Below, in pieces: positions 46,360 to 57,055 of a stretch of 64,000 nt of DNA. Source of the stretch: Sialis fuliginosa (lineage: Eukaryota; Arthropoda; Insecta; Megaloptera; Sialidae); the NCBI GenBank assembly GCA_961205875.1, contig OY540812.1, positions 34,729,098-34,793,097 on the forward strand, given 5' to 3'. Each line of letters opens with the position of its first letter. Position 1 is the stretch's first letter. The notes beneath the pieces are model-generated. The model was not told where the DNA came from and did no database searches. It worked only from the letters and a program-made list of their open reading frames with translations. Both the position numbers and the translations under genes were made by a program.

Positions 46360-46665
46360 CTATGGTCCAAGTATTTTAAGACAAGTATTTTCATAAATGC
46401 ATCCATATGTATTTATATTTGTATTATACAGTCCAATATTAATACGTAAAGGTGGAGTTATTGGTCTAGCTTTAGCTACCATAATTGCTCTATTTAATGT
46501 TGTTCTTGATAGATATTCACAATATTTTATATCTAGCTGTTGTAAATGTGGACATCGTTCTAGCACAGCTATTACACCTTTGTCTCTAATATTATCACAA
46601 TTAGATACATCTAGGTGAGTTAGTTTTTCATTCTTTGATAACATTTCTAGTATTTCATCGTTTAC
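46360..46665 (-). CDS. F-box/LRR (FBXL-type) protein, last exon
   Basis: Acceptor (minus strand) TTGTTTTTACAG, then codons for VNDEILEMLSKNEKLTHLDV, stop TAG at 46362-46360; 306 nt, phase 0. It encodes two cysteine-containing LRRs (LTHLDVSNCDNIRDKGV and LQQLDIKYCEYLSRTTL), the FBXL-type LxxLxLxxC repeat, then a C-terminal tail RPITPPLRINIGLYNTNI that ends ILGP. Together with 46781-47397 and 50897-51248 it gives a 424-aa protein. Confidence 0.85.
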   Translation of the reverse strand, partial: VNDEILEMLSKNEKLTHLDVSNCDNIRDKGVIAVLERCPHLQQLDIKYCEYLSRTTLNRAIMVAKARPITPPLRINIGLYNTNINTYGCIYENTCLKILGP

Positions 46666-46780
46666 CTGTAAAAACAACAATTATATTAATGTGTAAAGTT
46701 AGTTTCAGAAATTTCTGTTTAAATAATTAAGTTGATATTTATTTAGTTTGAAAGTTTATAAAACAAATAGAAAACTCTAC

Positions 46781-47397
46781 CTGTTTCATTCCTGACATAT
46801 AGATCTCGCTTAATTCTGGCAGTTTTGACAATATCTTCAACCCTTTATTTGTTACAGGGCAATCATTACCACGATATCCAAAATGTATACATTCCAATAA
46901 ACGGCAATTCTCTACAATAGCAGCCATTGTATAATCACTAATTGAACCAGCCAAGTCTAAAGTCAATGAGCGGAGATTTTTCAAAACACGTATCTCGCAT
47001 AATTCCTCATTATTATATATATTACAACATTTAATTGTTAAATGTTCTATTTGAGGAATTGCTCTGACAAGTTCATTTATTCTTAGACTTTCGTTTGTAA
47101 GAAAATATATTTTTTTTAAATGTTTATATTTGTTTAAATTTCTAATGATACTATAATTAATAAAATTTTCACAGCAACTTATCAAAATAGATTCCACATC
47201 TTCATTAAGTTTATCAAAGTTGGGTTTGTCCAATGTATCCATATGTTCTAATTCTAGACACTTTAGTTTTGGTTGAGAAATAAAAAAACATTCTAGTTGT
47301 TTGTCAGTAATGTTTACATGATATAACTTTATTTCTGTTAAAGAATGGTGTTTTATACAGAAATTTTCAACTCCAGCATCTGTTGTTAAATCGCAAT
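46781..47397 (-). CDS. F-box/LRR (FBXL-type) protein, middle exon
   Basis: Acceptor TTTCTATTGCAG before ATTGCGAT, donor CAG/GTAGAG; 617 nt, entering in phase 1 and leaving in phase 0. The first codon is completed by the A that ends the F-box exon, giving LTLK-NCDLTTDAGVENF, a continuous LRR. It carries a string of leucine-rich repeats with conserved cysteines (IEHLTIKCCNIYNNEELCEI, LRSLTLDLAGSISDYTM, LECIHFGYRGNDCPVTNKGL). Such repeats hold the substrate in SCF ubiquitin ligases. Confidence 0.85.
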
Positions 47398-47439
47398 CTG
47401 CAATAGAAACATTAATACTAAATCTGTTAGATTAGAGGA

Positions 47440-48140
47440 CAACCTGTTTATAGGGTTACCACCTCTCCGGGCCTGAGAGAGAATTTCCGGATTTCTGGGC
47501 GGAGTGCGAATTCCTCCGGGCCATCAGATTTTCCAAAGTAAAATTTAGTTAATTTTTGTTTTTGACTGGGAAACAAGGGGGTGGTCAAAATAATTAGGGC
47601 AAGACATACACGAGTGTATGCCATAAGGGTTCCGAAGTATGTACTACGTGGAATGTTTGGAACCACTTACAAGTGTCAAGTTCTACTAATTGAGATCTAT
47701 ATTTTGACACCCCATTTGCCTAGATATCAAAATAAAAAATTCTATGAAGCCCCTCCCTATAATTCCAAAATTTAAAATTATATTGTTGACTTTAGTATTT
47801 GTCGTTGCTGGTCCCACCAAAACCTCGTTACCAAGTACACCGAGTACAAAGCATTATAATGTTAATAATGTAACATTTATTTTGACTTAGAAAAAGAGTA
47901 GATGTAGATGATAATAAGTTTTAATAAAAATTTTAAAATCCTGCTTTATTCTTCCCTCCCAAAAAATCTCCGGGCGAGATGGTCACCCTATAAGATATTA
48001 TTATGTAAATATATCTGATTAGCCAAAATACAAAATGAAGCACATTTTCACTTACACTCTGTGTAATATACGTTAATTGTTACAAATACAGACTTACTTT
48101 AATTAATTGTTGATGTAACATTGTACATCTGTGATTTATT
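47440..48140. repeat. Intronic repeats: copy of 23300 repeat and 4200-type block
   Basis: Within the 3.5-kb intron of the F-box gene, 47455-47560 is a GC-richer CTCCGGGCC-type MITE end, 47588-47730 matches the 23300 repeat, 47700-47840 matches (inverted) the centre of the foldback 3760-4566, and CTCCGGGCGAGATGGTCACCCTAT near 47968 closes what may be one composite element (about 47455-47993). Confidence 0.5.
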
Positions 48141-48146
48141 ATAATA

Positions 48147-49419
48147 CACTCACGGAAAAAATTAAAGGACCACTTTTATTTTTCGAAAAAATTGCTCATT
48201 TTCGAAGTAATGCCGATAGGTCAAATATGATCCTTTTTTTACTTATAGGATATGAAAATTGAAGGAAATTTTATCGTCTTTTCGAATTTAGAGGTATTTT
48301 TCTGTTATTAAACTTATTTTTGTGACCAAATCGCGGTTAAATTAAAAAAAAAGTTGATTTTTTTTTGCAATTTTGAAAGATGCCCACGGGGATGTTAAAT
48401 TTTTTTTCTAAATTTTCAAAATAAGCATTTTATAGGAAATTTTTTCAGCTTTAAAACGCTTTTTCAAATTTGTTTTATAATTTTTTGGTGTCGCGATATT
48501 CGAGTTTGAATGAAAAAAGTACCAAAAAGTTTTAAACGATCATAAAGGGCCTAATGTTGGTCGCACAGACGAGAAAAAAAGAGTATATTAAAGCTTAAAT
48601 AATCACCTATTGTCTAGTAGTATTTAAAAAATGTTTAATTTTAACTTAACCCTTCAAATACGAAAAACAAAACAGTGTTCGAATTGAAATAATCCTGTAA
48701 AAATTACCTTTTTTTTAATCATAGATCTATTGTTTAAAATGTATCCAGAAATTAAGTTCTACCAAAGAATATGAAAATTAAACTTATTACCTTCAATGTG
48801 AACAAAGGTTCCAGTAAAAATCTTTTATTTGGCTGAGAAATTGCATTTTGAATTTTTTGTATACGTTTAGAACTTGACCGTACTTTTTATAACAAGTTTT
48901 TCTTTGGGATTTTTTTTTCGAAAAACAATTGATTTTTGAGAAAAATTGTAAGAGGGAAAAAGTTTTTCTTTCTTGTTAAAGAATATTCATAATTTTTTCA
49001 GATGTTTAATATCAATATTGTGGGTTTAAGTTTATTTTTAATAGGGTACTTTTTCATTCAAACTTAAATATCTCGGCATCAAAAAATGTGACAATCATTT
49101 TTTAAAAAGCATTTTGAAACTGAGAAAATTTACTAAATGATGAATATCATGGAGTTTGAAAAAAAATCATACATCCCCGTGGGCATGTTTCAAAATTGCA
49201 AAAAAAAAATCAACTTTTTTTTTATTAAACCGCGATTTGGTCACAAAAATAAGTTTAATAACAGAAAAATACCTCTAAATTCGAAAAGACGATAAAATTT
49301 CCTTCAATTTTCTTATCCAATAAGTAAAAAAAGGATCATATTTGACCTATCGGCATTACTTCGAAAATGAGCAATTTTTTCGAAAAATAAAAGTGGTCCT
49401 TAAATTTTTTCCGTGAGTG
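48147..49419. mobile_element. 1.27-kb foldback MITE, TA-flanked (CACTCACGGAAAAAATT family)
   Basis: Terminal inverted repeat CACTCACGGAAAAAATTAAA, ending at the other side with its near complement TTTTTTCCGTGAGTG, flanked by TA at 48145-48146 and 49420-49421. Arms of about 400 bp are paired (AGTAATGCCGATAGGTCAAA, ACGATAAAATTTCCTTCAAT). The centre (48570-49000) is less symmetric. It lies in the F-box gene intron. No transposase. Confidence 0.85.
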
Positions 49420-49581
49420 TACATAATAAATCCAACCATTTTACATTGTATTTGTTTTGTTGTAATTTATTCAACAATCACAAATTGCAGAAATGTTTAT
49501 TGTGATTGTTAATTATATTATTTTATGTAAGTGTTAGTATACTTGTTTTATACGTCTCCAGTAATTAGTAAAGTGTAAGTA

Positions 49582-50340
49582 CTTACGAGGAGAACATAAG
49601 AAGTGCCACGCCCTGAAACTTCGCTCGGTGGAAGAGGGGTCAAAATAAGCGAACACGTTTCTCGACTTATCCGTCGAAACTCAACCGTTTCCTAGAAAAT
49701 GACGGTCAAAGTTGTCGACGTTCCTTACGTGCCTTTTAGCGCGCAGCGAGTTCAACCGAAGCGGCGCGGGCGACGCAGCGACTAGCGTCTCGGCTTCACA
49801 CTTTTGCGTCCCGGGTTGAATAGAAGACCCTCCTTGCAGGTTGAAGGTATAAACGGGTATACTTGCTAGCCGACCGAACTCCAATTCTCGGGAAAAAGTA
49901 CGCAAACCACCAATATTATTAACAAGACACGCTACAGAAATTTCACCGGGAACAATTTTAAAGATTTTCTCATTCATTTAAATTTATTTTTTCATTTTAT
50001 TCATTTATCAGACACAAAATACATCGATGAATAAAGACAGCGTTATTTCAACATACATTGACAAGAAACACTCGTGAAGTAATCTTCTAAGGATATGGGT
50101 AGAAGAAAAAAAATTATATCGGGTTTGAACCCGGGACGCAAAATTGTGAAGCCGAGACGCTAGTCGCTGCGCCGCCGCTTCAGTTGAACTCGATGCGCGC
50201 TAAAAGGCACGTAAGGAACGTCGACAACTTTGACCGTCATTTTCTCGGAAACGGTTGAGTTTCGACGAAATGTCCCCTCTTCCACAGAGCGATGTTTCAG
50301 GTAAATCGGGGCGTGGCACTTCTTACGTTCTTCTCGTTAG
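49582..50340. mobile_element. Foldback with tRNA-like segments in both arms
   Basis: Arms of about 290 bp: ACATAAGAAGTGCCACGCCC and GGGGCGTGGCACTTCTTACG, then TCAAAGTTGTCGACGTTCCT and its complement, then a tRNA-like block. It is much more GC-rich than the surroundings. The tRNA-like block in each arm points inward (see separate entries). Located in the F-box gene intron. Confidence 0.8.
50121..50173 (-). promoter_or_regulatory. tRNA-like box A / box B (SINE-type Pol III promoter)
   Basis: On the minus strand GGCGCAGCGACTAGCGTCTC (box A-like) is followed 22 bases later by GGGTTCAAACCC, which fits the box B consensus GGTTCRANNCC. Spacing is as in tRNA-derived SINEs. The flanking sequence does not fold into a full tRNA, so it is a tRNA-derived relic. 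The partner arm (49772-49823) has box A well kept but box B changed to GGGTTGAATAG. Confidence 0.5.
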
Positions 50341-50382
50341 TCACAAGTAGTAACTTGAGCTATTTAAACAATCAATGAATTG

Positions 50383-50613
50383 CAGGCCCGTAACTAGAGG
50401 CTCGGGGGCCCCGGGACAAGAAGTGACCGAGGGGTCCCCAGAAAAAAGGTAATTTCAATCAAAATTAGTAATAAGTATCAAATTTGCAAAAAAAAGAGGT
50501 CATTAAAATCTAAATTTGTAAGTGTAACATTTTCAAGTTAGAACCAAATAAAATAAAAGTTTACGCTGCCGCGGGGGCCCCGGAGCACTCCCCCTGTGGT
50601 AGTTATGGCCCTG
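50383..50613. mobile_element. Short MITE, CAGGCCCGTAACTA family
   Basis: Left CAGGCCCGTAACTAGAGG with GGGGGCCCCGGG, right GCGGGGGCCCCGGAG to TAGTTATGGCCCTG. 231 bp; a solo end of the same family sits at about 2485-2508. CAATGAA/CAATGGA near both ends may be a worn duplication. Non-coding. Confidence 0.65.
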
Positions 50614-50683
50614 CAATGGAACAAGGGAATTTAGTCAAATCCATTAGTAATTATCAGCCGCACGGGTGTTTTTATAAAATAAT

Positions 50684-50796
50684 TATAGAAAAGTGTGGGG
50701 TGATTTAGGTCAAAAAAAACATAAGATTATTATGATTTATTTGTAAAAAGATTTCTTTCTTTTTTTTGACCTAAATCACCCCACACTTTTCTATAA
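50684..50796. mobile_element. 113-bp hairpin MITE, TA-flanked
   Basis: TATAGAAAAGTGTGGGGTGA followed by TTTAGGTCAAAAAAA is repeated as an exact complement ending CACTTTTCTATA, leaving a loop of about 45 bases. The pairing looks perfect over about 34 bp. A TA duplication is possible. Only about 100 bp downstream of the F-box exon donor, inside the intron. Confidence 0.75.
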
Positions 50797-50896
50797 ATAT
50801 TGAAAAAATGGTCCACAAATTAACTAGAAATGTGTAAACGCTCATCAAACACTCGACTACTAACTGGAGACTTGTTAACTCGGACTTAATACATAC

Positions 50897-51248
50897 TTTT
50901 CAATGTTAAACTCTCGAGAGAGTCACAATACTTGGCGATCAATTCAAGTTCATAATTATTACTACAGTCACTATAATCATAACCAATGGTTAGAAACTTG
51001 ATATTTGCACCACGTAACTTTAAAAGAGGTTCTAATAGAATCTTCCTATAACTTGAAAGAAATGAATAGTATCCGTGTACACCACAGTTTCCTATAACAA
51101 GTGTTTGTGTGGATTTCCATAACTGACGACACAATCTCTGCCAACGTTTACAAACTAACTCAACTTTAACTCTATTCTGCAGTGGCAATAGTTCTAGTAT
51201 CTGTAGTAAACAGTAATCGTTCAATATATCTATGCTTACTTCTGACAT
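50897..51248 (-). CDS. F-box/LRR (FBXL-type) protein, first coding exon with F-box
   Basis: Start ATG at 51248-51246. Donor AAAA/GTATGT; 352 nt, leaving in phase 1. Residues about 8-45 form an F-box (LNDYCLLQILELLPLQNRVK, then VELVCKRWQRLCRQLW), with the usual L-x-x-I-L-x-x-LP core and the V-C-K-x-W helix that binds Skp1. The first LRRs follow (LTIGYDYSDCSNNYELE, then CDSLESLTLK). The full protein is a probable SCF E3 ligase substrate adaptor of FBXL type. The orthologue and substrate cannot be named from sequence alone. The gene is interrupted by a 3.5-kb transposon-filled intron (47398-50896). Confidence 0.85.
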
Positions 51249-51251
51249 GTT

Positions 51252-51315
51252 CTGTAAAATGTATAGTAATTTAATAATGTAACTGATATTAACCTAAACT
51301 TTTGTATTTACTCAC
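51252..51315 (-). other. Probable 64-bp intron in F-box gene 5' UTR
   Basis: On the minus strand CTAC/GTGAGTAAAT is a strong donor, and ACATTTTACAG lies 3 bases upstream of the ATG as acceptor. If used, the untranslated first exon ends at 51316 and the coding exon begins AACATG. Transcript data would be needed; small introns of this size are common in insects. Confidence 0.5.
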
Positions 51316-51502
51316 GTAGAAAGTGTAGTTTTCCTTCACAAACTTACAATAATTTGCTACACAAAGCAAGCCCACTTTTAAAACTCGTCAACAAGTCACA
51401 AATGCATTATTTTCATCTGCCAATATATTTGATTTTACTTTGTGCATTATAGTCCACGGTATTTAGATTAAAATTCGCCAAATAGAAGAAAAAAACTATA
51501 AC

Positions 51503-52020
51503 GTTTTGATACGTCCACGAACTCTCAGTAAGGTTCGGAATAAGAGCCCGAAAATTTCCCACCTAAATCGTGGATGGAATATCCCCTTTCACGTAAAAAA
51601 ACTACCCCCGGAATGAAATTTATTCCAGTTTTTCCCATTTTTCATCCGAACTGCTGTTCGGAGGAAAAAATATTACAAAAATTAAAGATTCTACATAAAA
51701 TTCTACGTAAAAAATATCATGTTCACTATTCGGTTAATTCCCAGCCTACTCTCGCAATCGTTGCTCAAAGTGAAGGGTAGTTGTAACCGAAATAGTGAAC
51801 ATGACATTTTTTACGTAGAATTTTATGAAGAATCTTTAATTCCTGTAATATTTTTTCCTCCGAACAGCAGTTCGGATGAAAAATGGGAAAAACTGGAATA
51901 AATTTCATTCCGGGGGTAGTTTTTTACATGAAAGGGGATATTCCATCCACGATTTAAATGGGAACTTTTCGGGCTCTTATTTCAAACCCTACTAAGAGTT
52001 CGTGGACAAAGTATCAAAAC
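51503..52020. mobile_element. Foldback element just upstream of the F-box gene
   Basis: GTTTTGATACGTCCACGAAC at 51503 is matched by its complement ending 52020; nearly the whole 518 bp is two arms (GGATGGAATATCCCCTTTCA, GGAATGAAATTTATTCCAGT, TCGGAGGAAAAAATATTAC and complements) around a spacer at about 51735-51785. It starts about 190 bp 5' of the likely untranslated exon, so it may overlap the promoter. Confidence 0.85.
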
Positions 52021-52239
52021 TTTATGAATTTGTTCTTCTAAAATATCTAATTTACTTGGACTATTAGTTATACATAATGATACAATTAACAATGATATCG
52101 CATTGCGTTTATCAACCACTTCACTTTGTTCGCCGCAGCTGTGAAATGACGTTATAAGATATCGAAGATACAAGATAAGAAGCTTTTGTTATTAAATTAA
52201 ATTCAAATTTTTACTACATTGTTTCGTTTCTGATTAATG

Positions 52240-52455
52240 TCCGGTATTATAAAGGAGCTCGCAAAATTTGCTAGCTTGCAAGCACTCTCAAATGGGGTAT
52301 TAATTATGTACTAGTATCTATGGATTGACTAATTGTAACACAGTTGGCATCTTTGACCGTACCAATGTTTTAATACCGTTGATGTTTACTTAAAACACGT
52401 GCAAAAAAATTGCCAAAATCTTCAACAAACTCCAACTCATATAAGTTTGATGTGG
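52240..52455 (+). mobile_element. Half copy of GTCCGGTATTATAAAGGAG MITE
   Basis: Starts ATGTCCGGTATTATAAAGGA and follows the element at 63578-63914 (CAAATGGGGTATTAATTATG, CTATGGATTGACTAATTGTA, AATACCGTTGATGTTTACTT). The right terminal repeat is missing; it runs into the Penelope-type repeat. Confidence 0.6.
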
Positions 52456-52460
52456 ATCTT

Positions 52461-52543
52461 GGCTTCTGGGTGTAAGCCGCGTCGATTTGGTCGTGTTATC
52501 GGTCAACGTTTCGTCACACATTGCAGTGGACATCTTCAGGGCT
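52461..52543 (-). ncRNA. Penelope-type hammerhead-ribozyme-like motif
   Basis: On the minus strand: AGCC, CTGAAGA (fits CUGANGA), a stem II candidate TGTC/GACG around CACTGCAATGTGT, GAAA, a stem III candidate ACGTTGA/TCGACG, then GGCT, which can pair with the leading AGCC. This is the strand order of a type I hammerhead, and such motifs are known in Penelope-like elements. The UH cleavage dinucleotide before GGCT is not clearly present (only a C), so activity is doubtful. Two more worn copies are at 1531-1625 (+) and 21837-21925 (-). Confidence 0.45.
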
Positions 52544-52589
52544 CTTCTAAAAGAAATCGATAACACGTACAGTTGCCTGCATTAAGGGT

Positions 52590-52855
52590 CTTGCAGTTTG
52601 TATTAATTTTCGATTATCACGAACTTAGTAGGCTCCCCCCATTTGATTATTATAATATTTAAATCATTTCTCCATGTATCAAACAAAGACAGATTTTTTG
52701 AAATTCATTTGCTAGATAAAGAACTATACTTCGTTTATAATAGGTACTCATATATATTTGTGTAATTAAATTATTATGTAATCTATTGAAAATTGTATAA
52801 GTAAATTTTGTAGCAATAAATATTTGATATTCCGAATTTTAGTATTTAAATATTA
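52590..52855 (-). repeat. Uninterrupted copy of the 19928-20840 repeat (empty site)
   Basis: Inverted relative to 19928-20029 plus 20703-20840: the same TTTAAATATTATAATAATCA, CATTTGCTAGATAAAGAA and TATTCCGAATTTTAGTATTT landmarks, but with CACAAATATATATGAG continuous where the other copy carries the CCGGGTG foldback. Confidence 0.65.
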
Positions 52856-52858
52856 GAA

Positions 52859-53800
52859 CAGGAGCTAGAAGGAAGTGAGTGGACATAATATGACAACCGG
52901 ATCTATGTTCAGATTCGTATACCTGAGACCTCAAAGAACTTAAAAAGTGAAGGTGCCAGTCCGAACTTGGGCAATTTTTTTTAAAGCGCTAAAAGGCCCT
53001 ACAAAAGAAAAAAAATGTTTTTCTAAATCAAAACATTTTTTATATCATCATTAGGCCTTTCCGCATAAAAAAGGTCCTTACACTCATAACTGTAACTACT
53101 CATTTATTTGTTATAATTTTTTTAAAGTTGATAAAACCTTGAATTTGGGTGTTTTCAATCATTATTTCATTTATTTATTTCATTATCATATTAAAAAAAA
53201 TATTTATAATCTTCAAACGAATGTTAACAATATGGTGTACTTCAATTTTAAGATTATTACCGGCACCCACCTTTATTTTAATTAACAACTAAGCGCGTTT
53301 CTCTACTCTGTGAGGGCAATTAAAACAGGGCAATATGAGCGCGCAGAGTAGAAAAACGTACATAGTTGTTAATTAAAATAAAGGTGGGTGCCGGTAACAA
53401 TCTTAAAATTGAATTATACCATATTGTTAACATTCGTTTGAAGATTATAAATATTTTTTTTAAATATGATAATATTAGTTTTGAAGTGTACATTTTCATG
53501 ATTGAAAACACCCAAATTCAAGGTTTTATCAACTTTAAAAAAATTATAACAAATAAATGAGTAGAGTTGCAGTTATGAATGTAAGGACCTTTTTTAAGCG
53601 GAAAGGCCTAATGATGATATAAAAAAAGTTTTGATTTAAAAAAACATTTTTTTAAAGGGCCTTTTCGCACTTTAAAAAAAATTGCACCCAAGTACCGACT
53701 GGCACCTTGACTTTTTAAGTTCTTTGAGGTCTCAGGTATACGAATCTGAACATAGTTGCCGGTTGTCATATTATGTCCACTCACTTTCTTCTAGCTCCTG
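52859..53800. mobile_element. 0.94-kb foldback (about 450-bp arms)
   Basis: CAGGAGCTAGAAGGAAGTGA against the complement ending TCTTCTAGCTCCTG. Arms share GGACATAATATGACAACCGG, CGTATACCTGAGACCTCAAA, GGCCTTTCCGCATAAAAAAG and ACCGGCACCCACCTTTATTT. The centre near 53325 is a CTCTGTGAGGGCAATTAAAA spacer. No coding. Confidence 0.9.
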
Positions 53801-54392
53801 GTCTATATATTAAACTTGATAGAAAAAGATAATGCTTATAGTAGACCCCAATTAAAGATGTTTTGGAAATACGGCAGAATTTTTTTGCGTAGGGGTTTAA
53901 TTACAGGAGACCCTCAAAATTTCGACCCAAAAAAATCAGATAACAACCGGACCAGACCTGGTGCAAAATGTTTATTTGGACGTATACTTACATAAAAACA
54001 TAATGGCAGAATTTTTTGTGTAGGGACTTCGGTGCTATAAGGCCTACAAATGGCCAGAATTGGTCCAAATCTTAAAAATGCTGTAAAATCTAAAATACCG
54101 AATGAAAATTTCTGCCGCGCGGTGTATACCTTTGTTATGAACTATAAAATAGATATATACTCATGGCAGAAATTTTTATTTATGCTATTCCCCACCAGCC
54201 CCGCCCAAGAGGAAGTTTTAATTTTAATTTTTTAATTTATCTAAACACTATCGGTTTTTATTTAAATTGTTCAATAATTAACTACCTTTGGTGAATTTAG
54301 CACGAGAAAGCACTGTGCATTTACTTGGCAGATGTTTTTTTCATAGCAATATTAACCTTCAAGAGTTCGTGAATAATATTGCACACCGAAAG

Positions 54393-55469
54393 CAGTGACA
54401 GATTAAGCAAGCGCGGGGTCTGTAGCAAATGTTATAAAGAGGCCCTTGGCAGTGGCATCGCTAGGGGGGGTGTGAAACTCGGGCAGTGAATCGATAGTTT
54501 CACCCACTCCCCCCGAAAAAAGTCAATAGGATTTTTTTGCACATTAAGCGGGTGTTACCCCCTGAATTTTTAACGACATAAAAATATCAGTGGGATCTAT
54601 TTTTTAAATAAATTGGATGATTATCACACAATTCACTCCATTTATTAGACATTTTTCTCATTGGAAGCACCAAAAAATAGGTAAATATTATACCATAGAC
54701 ATACAGCATGGACCGCGCATCTGACTCGAAAACAGCCGTGTCAATAGAAAGAGATGGAAAATGATTTGGGATATACTTGTCCTTATTTAATTCATTCATT
54801 TATTTCATTCTTATTAGAAAAAGAGATAGTTGTATCCCGAAAAAATGGTGTAACATTTCTTCAAAACAGTGAGAGAGATACGGTGGCGTTTGGGATATAT
54901 CTCTTTTTCTAATAAGAAAGAAATAGTTACTTCTGTTTAAATAAGGACAAACCATTTTAAATAAGACAGGTGTCACCCCTTCAGGGTGTCACCCGGGTCG
55001 GACCGCCAGGCCCCCCTACCCACCCCCTAACTACGCCGCTGACTGACTTGATTGAGAATATACAATCCTTTAAAAAATTGATCCGTTAATAAAAAATTAA
55101 GGGATATTTTTTGAACTCTTTTAACCCTTGGCAAAGAACGGAAAGCTTTTGAATGAGCTTTGGAACACGCAAATCTAATTAATTTTCGCGGAAATATAAC
55201 TGAAAATTAGAATTTTTTGTTTTGCTTTTTTTTAATTATCCCTTAATTTTTTTGAGGAGTGTATAATATAACACCACTTTTACAAACCAAATTTTCTTGA
55301 TTTGATTTGAACAAATTTAGAAAAATCGATTTAAAAAAAAACAAAGATCGGACATTCAAAAATCGATTTTTCGATTAAATCGAATCGAGATCGGAAACAG
55401 TCGCGGGGCGCCCAGAGACGCGAGGCCCGTAGCATTTGCTATTCCAGCTACGTTGTTAATCCGGCACTG
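54393..55469. mobile_element. hAT-type MITE, CAGTGCCGGATTAA family, full-length
   Basis: Left CAGTGACAGATTAAGCAAGC, right GTTAATCCGGCACTG; exact 8-bp duplication ACCGAAAG at 54385-54392 and 55470-55477. Inside are pieces of another MITE type (CCCCTAACTACGCCGCTGAC near 55022) and a small inverted pair around 54770-54950, so it is composite. 1077 bp, no transposase. Confidence 0.9.
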
Positions 55470-55532
55470 ACCGAAAGCAAGATATTCTTACTTGTATGTG
55501 CGCTCTATTGTGCTAAAAATTTTTTGCATATA

Positions 55533-56306
55533 CAGGGTGAGTCATTTTAATCAACGCAGTCAAATATCTCAAAAAGTAAGCGAAATTGAGAAAAAAGTTG
55601 CTTGGTTTCAAGGGGGCCAGACAATGGAGACCTTGCGGTTGACCTTCAAACCATTTTCCAAGGTCAATAAAGGTCAACTTTGATTTTTTAAATAAAAACC
55701 TATATTTTTTATTACATATTCGTATTCTACGTGAAAAAATTAGTATCTTTAGTGGAAAAAAATGTTGTTAAAAATGCTTTCATCTATCGGTGGAGGGCGC
55801 TGTAAGATTAATCAACGAACTCAAATATCTAAAAAAAAGTTGCACCTAATAGTTGTATGTTTCTTATGGGGTGCTTTTTTAATGTGAGTCCCCTTGCCTC
55901 TCAAATTAAAAAAGCACCCCAAAAGAAACATACAACTACTACGTCCACGCCATTGTTTCTGGGTAATGCTAAAAGTAGTTTGAGCTATTAGGTGCAACTT
56001 TTTTTCAGATATTTGAGTTCGTTGATTAATCTCCTCCACCGAGAGAAGAAAGCATTTTTAAGAACATTTTTTTCTACTAAAGATACTAATTTTTTCACGG
56101 AGAATACGAATATACAATAAAAAGTATAGGTTTTTATTTAAAAAATCAAATTGCCTTTATTGATCTTGGAAAATGGTTTGAAGGTCAACCGCAAGGTCTC
56201 CATTGTCTGGCCCCCTTGAAATCAAGCAACTTTTGTTTGAAACGTTTTTCTCAATTTCGCTTACTTTTCGAGATATTTGACTGCGTTGATAAAATGACTC
56301 ACCCTG
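55533..56306. mobile_element. TA-flanked foldback MITE, CAGGGTGAGTCATTTT family
   Basis: CAGGGTGAGTCATTTTAATC and its complement ending AAAATGACTCACCCTG, with TA at 55531-55532 and 56307-56308. It is paired almost end to end: GGGGGCCAGACAATGGAGAC, CTTGCGGTTGACCTTCAAAC, AATATCTAAAAAAAAGTTGC and TGCTTTTTTAA near the centre (about 55890). 774 bp, non-coding. Confidence 0.9.
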
Positions 56307-56309
56307 TAT

Positions 56310-57050
56310 ACATTGATAAAATGAGCATTATATCTTAAATTTCTTTAGTAACCCACTTAAAAGATAACATTTTCTGAAAAAGAACATTACAGTCTCCATA
56401 TTAACTTAGTTTAATATCGATTAGTTTTAATTTTCTCTTATAAAAATATAAACAAAGTTAAATTTGCTGTGAAATTGAAATTGACAATGTTATATCTATT
56501 TAGCCAACCCCAAAAAATCTATATCTACAGAGTGTAGGGATTTCATCGTAATGCACTTCACATTAACATTGAAAAAGCGTTGTCAGTTAAAACGTGGTTA
56601 AAACCAAGTTATATAAAGTACAAGGTAGCCTCAGTAGCTCGGCGCGAGAGAGGGAAATACGTCATCTGGGGTGCCCAAGCTGACTGGTCAAATGCTATTG
56701 AGGCAACCTATGTATTTACTAATCTTGGGTTAAAACACCTGAGACGAAGAGATTGAAAACAAAAAAAAAGCGTGATTCGTGGAACGTAGAGGAGACAAAA
56801 TATTTTTGAGATTCCTTGTTGGTACGCCACCGAACTTATAACGTACTTCAAATCGGAATTATAATTCCAGCTGACGTTACTTAATCTCGTATGTGTAAAC
56901 AGCATTGCTTAAAATGGTTTAACTACACCGGTTATAGTATAACCGAAACAACAGCGCTGTGTAAACGTACTCTATGACGCAATATCTATAGCTTGTTGAA
57001 ATCGGGACATTTTACTCGACAGACTTTTAGCCATATACGTATGTAATTTT
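56310..57050. other. Gene-free stretch, one GC-richer patch
   Basis: Mostly AT-rich. Bases 56625-56710 (GTAGCCTCAGTAGCTCGGCG) are GC-richer and may be a SINE or transposon end. Nothing coding recognised. Confidence 0.35.
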
Positions 57051-57055
57051 ATATT

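Noticed and set aside
49681-49977. 98-codon minus-strand frame in GC-rich DNA
   Set aside because: It is inside the arm of a foldback with tRNA-like boxes. GC-rich sequence has fewer stops by chance, and no domain is seen.
50121-50173. Functional tRNA gene
   Set aside because: Box A and box B fit, but acceptor-stem pairing is not visible and it lies within a palindrome. Called a tRNA-derived relic instead.
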